A DNA stretch of 64,000 nucleotides from Purpureocillium takamizusanense (lineage: Eukaryota; Ascomycota; Sordariomycetes; Hypocreales; Ophiocordycipitaceae): assembly GCF_022605165.1 (NCBI RefSeq), contig NC_063072.1, positions 248,001-312,000 of the forward strand. The letters run 5' to 3'. The notes beneath the pieces are model-generated. The model worked only from the letters and a program-made list of their open reading frames with translations. It did not search any database and was not told the DNA's origin. How positions within the stretch are numbered: the first letter of the stretch is position 1; the number at the start of each line of letters is the position of its first letter. Below are positions 1 to 10,147 of this stretch, piece by piece. The position numbers and the translations under genes are program-made.

Positions 1-1139
1 TCCAACGTTGCCGATCAGTTCCTGAACCACGGCTATAGAGTTCGCGGCACGACCCGCGATGCCGGCAAAGCAGCCTGGCTGAGCGCGCTCTTCGAGGAAA
101 AGTACGGGAAGGGCCGTTTCGAGCTCGCCACGGTAGTGGACATGGCCGCCGACGGGGCCTATCTCGACGCTGTTAAAGGTAAGCAAGCAATGCGGAACAA
201 GTGCTGTCCCAGTCGCAGTATTGACTTTTGATCCAGGTGCGAGCGCCGTTGCGCACGTCGCATCGGATATGTCCATGGACTACAACCCGAACAACGTCAT
301 CCCTTCGGTTGTCGCGGGTGCGCTCAGCGCTCTCAAAGCCGCGATAGCCGAGCCTAGCGTCAAGCGGTTCATTTACACTTCCTCTTCATCTGCGGCCAAG
401 AAGGCAAGCACTAGCAAGGAGGTCACTGTGGTTACCCAGGAGACTTGGAACGACGAAGCCATCACCGCGGCGTGGGCCGAGCCGCCTTATGAGCCCAGCC
501 GTGCGTCGGCTGTCTACTCTGCTAGCAAGACAGCTGCAGAGAAGGAAACTTGGGCACTCTACCGCGAAGCTCAAAAGAGCCGCCCGGATCTCATCATGAA
601 CACCGGTATGTTGTGCTGCTCCACCAACCCATCCTTGACAGATTGGTACTGACGTCTCAAGTCCTGCCCAATGTCAACTTTGGCCCAAGCCTCAACCCGG
701 AGGTGCAGGGTCATCCTAGCACCTCATACTACCCGGTGCTGGCGTGGAAGGGAGACCGCGCATCGATCGAGCCGCTACTTCCCCGTGAGCTTGTTCTTCC
801 ATCAATGCAAATGCGAGCGTCGTGCTAACAATGCTATCAGAGTACTTTGTCAACGTTCAAGACACCGCCCGGCTTCACGTTGCTGCTGCGATCCTACCAG
901 AGGTAAAAAATGAACGCATCTTCGCTTATGCGGGGAGGTTCAACTGGGACACCGTGCTGGATATCCTGAGGAAGCACAACCCGGAACGCGAGTTTCTCTC
1001 CAACTTCCATGGCGGACAGGACTCCAACGTGATTCAGCCCGCCGCTCGGGCCGAAGAGTTGCTTCGCCAGATTGGAAGGGCCGGATGGACTTCACTCGAA
1101 GATTCCATCGTGGCAAACACGGCAGACCTCCACGATTAA
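1..1139 (+). CDS. NAD(P)-dependent epimerase/dehydratase-type reductase, 5' end missing
   Basis: The 3' part of an extended short-chain dehydrogenase of the aldehyde/ketoreductase group, which reduces carbonyl substrates with NAD(P)H, probably in the cytosol. The window opens inside the Rossmann fold, so the glycine-rich loop lies outside; the following strand with RGTTR, a typical cofactor-contact region, is visible. Exons 1..178, 237..605, 662..784 and 841..1139 join in frame through GT-AG introns of 56-58 bp. The serine run SSSSA and the YSASK (Tyr-x3-Lys) catalytic motif lie in exon 2, and the last exon holds the C-terminal substrate-binding part. Family assignment is firm; the natural substrate cannot be told, since such enzymes also occur in secondary-metabolite routes and no partner genes are in view. 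Confidence 0.85.
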
Positions 1140-1431
1140 GCATTTAAGTGAATAATTGAGGCATCATAAAAGTCTCTTCAAGCGATAGATAAATCATACC
1201 TCTCAAGGTGCTTTGACTCGCATGGACAAGGTACTACAGGACACCTGTGCAGGAATAGCCAAGATACAAATAAACACAAACACACAAGAGGCAGAGTTAA
1301 CTAGCAACTTGCTTTGCAGTATCAACAAGAAGTAATAAGGCTACGATAAACAATTCCCTCCGCAGATCCGCGAGAATTTGAAGCCGCCTTCGTTTGCTCG
1401 TTCCTTGTTGTCGCCAGGCCCTCAGCCCTAC

Positions 1432-1676
1432 TCAACCGCAACGCTGCACCAGCCATCGTGTCAGTAGCTTCAATCGGAGACGTGTTTCAACACATTTGTG
1501 GGATAGGATCTTACATAGTTGAGGCATGCTCCACTGCAGCACTCCCAGCCTGTCTGACACCGGCTGTTGTACGGCCGTCCGTCGTGGTTACGGCAGCTGC
1601 GGGCCTCGATGGGGGCTGGCGGGCTTGCTGCCGCGAGAGTAGTAAGAAGTGAAATGACGGCAATACTGAACTTCAT
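1432..1676 (-). CDS. Small secreted knottin-like six-cysteine protein, copy A
   Basis: A 57-residue precursor. A signal peptide of about 17 residues (MKFSIAVISLLTTLAAAS) leads to a short mature protein spaced C-x11-C-x5-C-C-x3-C-x4-C, the inhibitor-cystine-knot (knottin) pattern. Exon 1 is 1676..1515 and exon 2 is 1443..1432. The 71-bp intron has a GTAAG donor, a CTGAC branch site and a GCAG acceptor, and splicing supplies the sixth cysteine just before the stop. Without splicing the frame runs past the fifth cysteine into unrelated sequence. A second gene at 3.1-3.4 kb has the same spacing and intron site. Function is unknown: knottins include protease inhibitors, antimicrobial and toxin-like peptides. 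Secretion and fold are inferred from sequence only. Confidence 0.7.
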
Positions 1677-3122
1677 TTTGTCGATTGTATTTGTGCGAAT
1701 GATGCAACGTGTAATTAAAGAGACGTGGTGCGTCGGATGGCTGTGATCGTCTCTGGGTTTCGCAACCGATGAGGGGAATTCCTTGATATAAAAACGGCGA
1801 ATCCAATTGCATTATAGCAGATCTCGCTCTCTATCAAATTACATTTTCCATCACTCGGATAGTTTGCTCCGGCCACTCAGTCACAACGGACCGATTGAAG
1901 CGTTAGGCAATAGAGAGATCAGAACAAAGCATAAGACAGGTCAACTCGACGTGTCGGCCGGCGTCGGGTGAGGAAGCTCTTCCTATGCTCCAATTTTATA
2001 CGGCCACGAGGCATGACAACCGCACAACTTTTCACAGGTAGAGCTCCTGCGGTGAACTGCGATCCTCCTCCGAGCACTGGCAGCTCTCATACTTGGGGAA
2101 TGGCTGGATGCTCCTAAAGTTCAGACCGGCAGACTGGTTTTGCCCAAGAAGCAATGTTCTGTACCGTCAGTGCGTTTGGCTTTGAACTTTTCTTGGACAG
2201 TACAGCACATGGCGTCTGTGCGCAGTCACAGAGGCTTCGGCTTGCCTCAAGTTGATCGTTTGGAACCGCAAAGACGCCGAAGCGTCGGCCCGTACCTGGC
2301 CCGTTCACTGTTACACGCGGGCGACAAGGCGGGCGAATTAAGACTTACTAGAAATTGACTTAGATAAGCGTATTTGGTCTGTCCGGCACGATAGCTGTGG
2401 CGGCGTCATTCTAAATTCCGTGAAAGGAAGGAGTACATCATCGGGCCCTGCGATGCTATCGTGTGTGCAACCAGTCGACGAGGCGGCGGAATTTGTTCTC
2501 AGCATGTTTCCCGACACCTAGCCGCCGGGTCACAAGGTGTTCTTGTTGTCCATCTTGTCTGCACTTCCCCTAAAGGCTGAGGTGATTCAGGTCTTTACTC
2601 CAGTGACGTGCCTGTGTTGATAGAGCAGAGAGTTGGTACGCATGTGAGCCATTGCAACTTGTGATGGCACAGAGGCCAGTCCACGTGCAGAGCAATGACC
2701 GAAACTGAATGCCACGTGAACTAGCGTTTACTTCAAGCTGCGAGTATAAGCTGAGCGACTTTTGTTTTGCCACGCCTGCCCAGTGCGTACCTCTCTGCGT
2801 GGGAAGACCTAAAAGAATCGATTCCCAGACGTCCACGTGGACAGGTCACAACGCAATGGCACCTGTTACTCGGGGCCGAACGGGCTGGGATCGCGGCTTT
2901 TATAAGCACCTCATCCTCTGGTCATGGGAAGTAAACTCCCAGACATATTTATATCGATTGACGCAAGTAATTATTGACTGACGTCATACACTACTTGACA
3001 CAGCTCCCTTCATCACACCATTGCTGGCACAAGAGAAACACCAGTCGAGAAAATCGAGAGGCATTAAACGACCGGCGACAAGGAACTCGCGTGTCTCGCT
3101 TGTACACCCTGGACGGGTGCTT
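1677..3122. other. Intergenic, no gene recognised
   Basis: About 1.4 kb between the two knottin-like genes, presumably holding the promoter of copy A and the 3' flank of copy B. Only short open frames without family features were seen. Confidence 0.5.
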
Positions 3123-3388
3123 TCAGGAGCATTCCTAGGATTTCCGAATTGTCAGCGCCTGAGCAGATCCCAGCACAAAATCACAAGTATTACCTCGCCG
3201 ACGCAAGTACCGCTGCAACATTGATCCCCAAAATGGCAGCGGCTTCCAAGAGGGAGGCCCATCGGATTGCTGCAGCCTTCGTGTTCAAAGAAGCCCGGCG
3301 CTCGTTGCTCAAGGCGCATCGGCCCCAGGGCGGGAGCCGCGATGCACGTGGCCGCAAGAGCCGAGAGAACTGCAAAGACCGCCTTCAT
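3123..3388 (-). CDS. Small secreted knottin-like six-cysteine protein, copy B
   Basis: A 68-residue precursor starting at the ATG at 3388; the GTG 18 bases upstream is not needed. The signal peptide is MKAVFAVLSALAATCIAA. The C-terminal module is spaced C-x11-C-x5-C-C-x3-C-x4-C, identical to copy A, with the local motif SRC-x5-CCSG shared. Exon 1 is 3388..3194; exon 2 (3134..3123) encodes only four codons including the sixth cysteine. The 59-bp intron between cysteines five and six carries a CTGAC branch site and sits at the same place as in copy A. A pro-region of about 20 residues lies between signal and knot, longer than in copy A. Extracellular role unknown; defence peptide, inhibitor or effector are all possible. 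Confidence 0.7.
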
Positions 3389-5903
3389 GTCGATTGGTGG
3401 TAGCACTGGACCCGGCGCTCAGTTTAGTAGTGTTTTGTGACTCTGGGTACCAGCTGATAGTGAATGTGAAGCGAAACGTCGCAGCTTCAGAATTTAAGGG
3501 TGACGGGAAGATGGTCTTACTGATGTCATATTTGCCTCCGTCGATGTCATTATCGTCTCCTATCGTGTATAGCCCATTAATTATACAAAGATGGAAGCCC
3601 AGTAAGGCATAAACGTTGAGAGGCTCAATGCAACGTCTTGTGTATCATTATATGAGCGGGTTGCGAAAGTACTGGAATATACTTTCCTGCTCTGGAGACC
3701 CTTTAGCAGAAGGTGAAGGCATGGGCCTGAGTGCCCGAGACATCAGACCTTGGTTTCTTCGTTGTTTTCGACACAGTAAAACGTCCTACACGCCTACTCT
3801 TATAGCTTAGGTCTATGCGATGATCTCGATGGAAGCCTAACGATGCTATATCTAGGACAGTTGAGCGCTGGGGCAGGTCTCGCGAGGTACGAGCAACTGT
3901 GTCCGGCACACAGCTGGCAAAGCACGCTCTGGGTCCCTTATGCGTCCAGTCTGGGCCACATTCTCGACCTCGTAATCGAATGCCGTCAGTTGTGGGGGAT
4001 AAACATGAAATTTTCGACGAATCCACCGCACGTCAGCGGGATTCGACGATTAAATTCAGTAATCGCATTGTTATGCCGAGCGCACAGAGCGGCGTAATCA
4101 CATGCAAGAGAGCACACGGCGTCGTCAACGTGGATCAACGCATCGTAGCGAGGGGATACGTGGTGCCTTTTCTCTCTCGAACAAAAATGCGCGAGGAAAC
4201 GTATCGCCGTCGCAGTGTACGGATATAGCAAATCGCAAGGCTTTATTTTGTGCGGTGTACAACGCACGTTGGCCGTATCCAACGTCGCTACTTCTGCTAG
4301 CATGACGTATAGAATCGGATCACGGCCACAAATAAATGGATGATGGCATCCCGTTAAAGTTCAATTGCGCTGTGATCGTACGTTTAATGCATATGTAGGA
4401 CGCTGGAGCTGGTGCTCTCCTCTGATCATAGGCTTCCACGTTTTTGGTAACCTTAAAACAACCAATTTGAACGACCGCAAAGCATCCCGCCGCGGCCGAA
4501 ACGAACTTTATCCCGCCTCTGTCGGTCTGGCCTGGGACGCCCGCTAGTTAACTTACTCTCTATCTTTTCTCGGAGACCAACGGGGAAGACTGTGGGGGGA
4601 GGCTATTGGCGCCGTCCCAGCCCATACGCGGGGCCATGCACTGCCTCCTGCTAGTTTGGACGGCAGTGGCACCTTGCGACATCGTCGTCAACGCACAGAG
4701 CTCTTTCTCCCAGGCCATTTTCAGTCTACCCCGGGGACGGCGCATCTGTCGATCAATCCACAGTGGCCCATCAATCCGCATTGGTCCATCAGTCCGCCGG
4801 CTGGCGCGTGTTGCTGTGCGGCGCAGCATGTGGCCCAGACCCGGGCGTCTTTTGGTTGCCCTGCTTCGCGCGCATACGTCGTCTTCCTTCTTAGTGACCG
4901 TTAGAGACTGTCTCCATGTCTATGGTTAGAACGGGGTTCAGCCGAGGCAACTTTGACGCGTTTGGCGCAACGGTTCGGGCAGCCCGGCGTGCCTGTCAGC
5001 TTCCCACCTCTGTTGCACAAAAGGCCACGAGCGGATCATGCACAAGCTGAACGAAATTTTATCCATTCAATTTGCTGGACTACTGTCAATTATGACTAGA
5101 AAGCGCTCGGGACACCAGACGGAAGCCACAACGGAGGGCCAGTCTCGGCACCGGGCTTCACCGACCCGAGAATAGCGCTTGTGTAGCGAACCTCGAACTT
5201 CCCCATGGAACACGCAAGCTGTTGGTTGTGGTCGTGCGAGACGTAATATTGCGATCAGGGCGTGAGACGGTGTGTCGTATTCGGCCATGGACCGTCATAT
5301 CTCCGATGATCCATGTGCGAGCGAATGTAAACTGACCTGTGACCAACACGTTTTCCCATCCGTCCGTGGCAGTGCTCTCTCCCATCCCCACGCTTCCACT
5401 CTTCCCCTGAACCGCACGACAACCCACAGCGACTCGTCCAGCAACAAGCAAGCCCATTCCGTGCGTTGTGCTGGAAACTTCGAACCTTTCGAATCTTGGG
5501 CGCACTGCTGAATCTTGTCCAAGCGCTGCACTTTTTTCCCGACGACGACGACGACAGAGCGAGTCTGGCCGATTTGCGCGTCATATCCATCGACGGATAC
5601 TCCGATCACCACCTGCGCCCGAACGAATTGATCACATTCACCGATACACACACGACGCGCCATCGCAACCACGGTGACGCAGGACACCGACTGACGCCTG
5701 GCATTGTGAAGGGGCCACGCGTCTGAAACTTCGACGGTCCTTCGACACACAATAAGCCGTCTTATTCTACCCAAAGTCTCTCTGCCTAGACGGCGACGCT
5801 GTGGATGGGAGCGCATTGGGCCAAGAAACGGCCGCGCGAAGGCGCCGACGGTTCCCGAGCCGCTTGAACAGCGAAAATATCGAGCGCGAAAACTCGAACA
5901 GCA
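3389..5903. other. Intergenic, no gene recognised
   Basis: About 2.5 kb. Open frames on both strands are short, overlap each other and show no domain, signal peptide or convincing splice structure. The last kilobase is presumably promoter and 5' UTR of the FLC-like gene. No repeat or mobile element seen. Confidence 0.5.
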
Positions 5904-8183
5904 ATGTGCAGTGGCCACATGCGCAAGATGACATCCTTCACGATGGGACTCCCATCAATGCTTGTCCTAGTCCTGTCGACGTTCCTCTCGTCGGTTACAG
6001 CGGAGCGGCTTCTCATGTCTAACTCGCTCAATGCATGCCAACAGGACTCTAGCTTCAAAGCTTCCCTCTTCAATGTTGTATACACCCCCTCCAACAATAG
6101 CGCGAACATCCAGATAATCGCCACTTCCTCGATCCAAGGGAAAGTTCTTTTTGACCTCGCAATATCCGCCTATGGCTACCAGGTCCTCCGGCGGACCCTG
6201 AACCCCTGCGAGATGAACCTGCCAGGGCTGTGTCCTATGGTGGCGGGAAAGATACCGCTCGGCTTCGCGTTACCCGTCGGAGAAGAGGCCTCGAAACAGA
6301 TTCCTGGAATCGCCTATAACATCCCAGACCTTGATGCCAGAGTCAAAGTCTACGTTAACCTGTCATCGACCGGGGAGAGCCTCGCTTGCCTAGAGGCTGA
6401 CATTTCCAACGGAAAGACAGTCGATCTTTTAGGAGTGAAATGGGCCACGGCAATCATCGCCGGGCTTGCGCTTATTTCATCTGCGATTGTCAACGGGCTC
6501 GGAAATCCAAACGCCGCGGCTCATCTTGCCGCCAATTCGCTAGCTCTTTTCGGCTACTTCCAAGCCCAGGCTATACTCGGCCTTACGGGTGTCGCGCTTC
6601 CTCCAATCGTTCAGGCCTGGGCGATGGATTTCCAATGGTCGATGGGCATCATCCGCGTGAAATTCATGCAGAAAATATTTACATGGTACCAGCGGGCCAC
6701 GGGGGGTACGCCTGCAACTATCTTCGACTCGATCACTACGGTCTCGGTGCAGGTCGCGAAGCGGGCGATAAAGAGAGCGGCTCCGGTTTCACAGTCGGGT
6801 ATAAGTCTTTTCAATCGAGGTTTAGCATCAATGCCTGCGTCCATCGCCCAACCAGCGGCCAAGCTCCTCAAACGAGGAAACATCGTGTCCGGTTCCGGCT
6901 CCTACCTGGTCTACGGGATACAGCGGGTCGCGTTCCGGTCAAGAATCGAGTCGACAAACCTATTCATGACGGGTCTTACATTCTTCTACGTGTTCGTACT
7001 ATTAACAGTACTCATCGTCGCCGCCTTCAAGGGCATTTTCGACCTCTGCGCCAAAAAGGGCTGGATTGGAGCGGAAAAGTTCCTCGAGTTCCGGAACGGA
7101 TGGCTTACCGTCCTCAAGGGCATTCTCTTCCGCGTTGTCCTCATTGGATTTCCCCAAATATGCATCCTCTGCTTCTGGGAGTTTACGCAAGTGGATTCGC
7201 CCGCCGAAGTTGTCCTCGCAGCTGTTTTCTCCGCGGGCATGATTATCACGCTTGGATGGGGGGCTAGCAAGGTCATTCGCATCGCTCGCCGCTCGATTGT
7301 CTTGCATCAGAACCCAGCATATATCCTGTTTTCGGACCCGCAAACACTAAACAAATGGGGGTTCCTCTACATCCAATTCCGCGCGTCGGCGTATTACTTT
7401 ATTGCGCCCGTCTTAGGCTATATAGTCGTTAAAGCCATGCTGGTGGCCTTTGCGCAGAACAATGGCGTCGCCCAGGCCATCGGGTTTGTTATTGTCGAGG
7501 CTGCTGCGCTGATAGCAGCCTCCGTCCTTCGTCCTTGGATGGATAAAAGCACCAATTCTTTCAACATTGCCATCTGCGCGGTCAATTTCATCAATGCCAT
7601 CTTTTTACTGATCTTTGCCAACAAGTTTGGTGCGCCTCTCATCGTCGTAGGCGCGGTTGGCGTCGCGCTCTTCATCCTCAACGCTGCCTTCTCGCTCATC
7701 CTACTCATCATGGTGATAACTTCGACGACTATTACCCTCTTCCGCAGGAATCCCGATTCACGGTATCAGATCATGGCGGACGACCGCGCATCCTTTATGA
7801 AATCACAGACCCAACTTAACACCACAACGGAGTTGGATGCCCTGGCCGCTACCGCTCGTGGCGACAAGACTGGCTACAATACTGGCTACAAGCACCCGTT
7901 GGACTTGGATGAGGATGACTTATCGGTTCGGTCAGAAACAGGGCATCTCCACGGGCACTCTCACAGCGCCAGGGGGTCCCCGGTACCGTCCCGCCACAGA
8001 GGAACCCCAATGCCTGGCGACAGTGACGGCTCCCTGTTTTCAGCCTGCCAGCGCCCCGAGAGCCCATTCCACACGGGTTCACCCGGCGCGCGTCCTCGCA
8101 CTCCATCATCGCCCGACAGGGCAGCGAGGTCAAATCTAAACACCAGTCCCGCGCTTTTGAACCCGCCAAGGAGTCCAAGGTAA
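5904..8183 (+). CDS. FLC/TRP-like membrane protein (ML-like plus TRP domains)
   Basis: An intronless 759-residue protein of the fungal FLC/Pkd2-like family (yeast Flc1-3), proposed to act in FAD or calcium handling in the ER/Golgi and in cell-wall integrity. A signal peptide (about residues 9-33) is followed by a cysteine-containing ML-like lumenal domain to about residue 175, then a block of some nine hydrophobic segments to about residue 620 (TRP-like domain). The hydrophilic tail of about 130 residues is rich in Ser, Pro, Arg and His and is likely cytosolic. Start chosen as the first ATG; the ATG at 5928 would place the signal peptide directly at the N-terminus and may be the real one. Length matches the family. 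Which FLC paralogue it represents is not resolved. Confidence 0.88.
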   Translation: MCSGHMRKMTSFTMGLPSMLVLVLSTFLSSVTAERLLMSNSLNACQQDSSFKASLFNVVYTPSNNSANIQIIATSSIQGKVLFDLAISAYGYQVLRRTLNPCEMNLPGLCPMVAGKIPLGFALPVGEEASKQIPGIAYNIPDLDARVKVYVNLSSTGESLACLEADISNGKTVDLLGVKWATAIIAGLALISSAIVNGLGNPNAAAHLAANSLALFGYFQAQAILGLTGVALPPIVQAWAMDFQWSMGIIRVKFMQKIFTWYQRATGGTPATIFDSITTVSVQVAKRAIKRAAPVSQSGISLFNRGLASMPASIAQPAAKLLKRGNIVSGSGSYLVYGIQRVAFRSRIESTNLFMTGLTFFYVFVLLTVLIVAAFKGIFDLCAKKGWIGAEKFLEFRNGWLTVLKGILFRVVLIGFPQICILCFWEFTQVDSPAEVVLAAVFSAGMIITLGWGASKVIRIARRSIVLHQNPAYILFSDPQTLNKWGFLYIQFRASAYYFIAPVLGYIVVKAMLVAFAQNNGVAQAIGFVIVEAAALIAASVLRPWMDKSTNSFNIAICAVNFINAIFLLIFANKFGAPLIVVGAVGVALFILNAAFSLILLIMVITSTTITLFRRNPDSRYQIMADDRASFMKSQTQLNTTTELDALAATARGDKTGYNTGYKHPLDLDEDDLSVRSETGHLHGHSHSARGSPVPSRHRGTPMPGDSDGSLFSACQRPESPFHTGSPGARPRTPSSPDRAARSNLNTSPALLNPPRSPR

Positions 8184-9003
8184 GCCTTGCAACCAAGGGA
8201 GCCTGATTGTAAAGATCCAAAAGCTGATGTTGGCGCGATGACAGTTCATGGCAGCGCGGTGCTGGGTATGAGCGGGGATAGTGGCCGCAATATTCAAAGC
8301 AGCACGATCCAATTGGGACATGGAGCGACATGACAGAGTTGGCGATGGATGACCATACTTGCATTGCGTTATACCAGGCACACGCATGCATTGACCGAGG
8401 AATTGCATGGCCTTGCTATAACATGTTAGATAGCAAGCATGCCATTGCGCCAGTACATGATCTGGACATGGAGTGTGATTGTGATTGAGTCAGTCTCCAA
8501 CGTTGGAGGTGCACTTGACTGGTCACTTGATAGCATTGCCCTGAAAGTCAAATGTTCCCCCAGCATGCTCCTTGATTGCCACTAGTCGCGTATGCCCTGA
8601 CGACAGCTACTGTGTACATTGGAAACAGGGGAGAGAACATGATGACAATGACGATGCACTGACTTCATCGGCAACTTTATCGCCTATGACACTTCACAAC
8701 CACTCCTGTCAGTTGTGCAACCATTTACGGCCGCAGCCGATGCCGTGTTTGGCGCAGGTCTTACTCTTGATGCCTTTGATGCGGCAAAAGAAATTGGCCT
8801 GGGTGTTTTCACCGATTTAGAAGAGGCGTCCGTGCCACAATGGACAGCAAGGGGACTGGACTCACAGTTCGTATACCCCATTCGCCGATCTCGCATTGCT
8901 CACACTATGTCAGAACGTCATCAGTACTGTGTGCTTGAAAAGTAGTGTGCAAGTGACAAGACATACTCCTCCTGCTTCGTCGCATACGGCGCCAAAGTTG
9001 GAC
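8184..9003. other. Intergenic with one unplaced open frame
   Basis: 3' flank of the FLC-like gene. A plus-strand frame from about 8709 to 8945 has a protein-like composition (alanine-rich, TAAADAVFGAGL) and follows a possible CAG acceptor, but no upstream exon or ATG could be joined to it. Nothing else is supportable. Confidence 0.3.
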
Positions 9004-9392
9004 CTAGGCTGATTGCGCTCCTGTAAAGAAGTAAGTCTCCGTTTGCGCTTCCTGGAGACGACAAAACTCACTCCACCCCAAGGCGTATACGGCTCGCTGG
9101 CGGCGCAGCTTACTATTTTCTTCTGCTTGGCAGCACGAGATCAGCAAGCTGTGTCTGGAATTAGGAGAGCCCGTGGTGCAACGGACTGGATCAATTTGGC
9201 AGTAGACGTCGAGGTCTCTATGCAACCGAGCAATACCATACGCATCCTGTTGTAGTGCCTTGGAGTAAGTGACAGGCCATTCTTACTGGCAATGGGGATT
9301 TTGCGCACATATATTTTGCCTCTAGGGACGAGCTGATCCGCGGCGGTCGCGAGCCCGCAGTATAATGCGATGGTGACGGCGAGGCTCTTCAT
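9004..9392 (-). CDS. Putative small secreted cysteine-containing protein
   Basis: The ATG at 9392 opens a clear signal peptide (MKSLAVTIALYCGLATAA) followed by QLVPRGK. Exon 1 ending at 9309 joins in phase to 9246..9004 through a 62-bp intron with a GTGCGC donor and an ACAG acceptor. The downstream frame holds C-x6-C, a later C-C pair and a further cysteine, about 108 residues in all. Alternatives are no splicing (83 residues, few cysteines) or a GTAAGA donor at 9285 that soon hits a stop. A second intron near 9112 is also possible. The secretion signal is convincing; the rest of the model is tentative. No family recognised. Confidence 0.4.
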
Positions 9393-10147
9393 CGTAAGTG
9401 GTAGCATAGTGAAAATACAGTAAGTTGAATCACATTAGAAGTAAGAAGCCTTTTAGTCGAGTGGGATCGAGCTCTTCATGTATCCAAAGAAATGTTTTCA
9501 GTCTGCTTGAAATGCTGCAGACCGGACGGCATTGAAGGCGGGTTTAGGCCACCTTTTTTCGTTTATAAGCGCAGGACGATAGTCCATATTTTCTATTAGC
9601 ATATGAACGTGATATGACTAACCGTTGTAACCATCAATGGCATAGCATTTTCGTCGATTCAATGCTATCCTAACGTGTAACAAAGCCACCGGTTGATGGA
9701 ACCTAACTGGGGCATATTTGAGGTAGGCATAATGTCAATACATGTATTCGTCGGGTTTAGTCCCGTCCCAGTATCTTGGCATGGCACCATACGTGCCTGT
9801 TGCTTGTCCTGTTATTACTGGCGAGTATCACCATGACAGTTATGCGTCTCTCTATCTCCACGCCGTGAGGCTGGGCAAACCCGCTTGGACTGGAACAGCC
9901 CCCATCGCAAGCTGATTTACAGCAGATCGTACTGGCATGTAGGCTCTGTCGCACGTAACCTGGCTGCCCGCCTTGGAGCAGAGCAGCCCAGCCTGCGTTG
10001 GCTACAATTGCGCGTAGGATTGGCTTGGCCGGTCTTGGAGGTGTGACAATACAGAAACGCGTGATTGCAGATAGTGTTACTCTTATTGACGTGTTGTATT
10101 ATAACAATAAAGTTTCATTTTAATTAGGAAGCTAGGTATATATAGTC
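9393..10147. other. Intergenic, no gene recognised
   Basis: The 5' flank of the secreted-protein gene, with a TATA-like TTTATAA about 170 bp upstream of its ATG, and the 3' flank of the lysophospholipase gene. No supportable coding region. Confidence 0.5.

Noticed and set aside
8709..8945. Alanine-rich 78-codon frame after a possible acceptor
   Set aside because: No upstream exon, start codon or recognised homology; kept only as a note in the intergenic entry.
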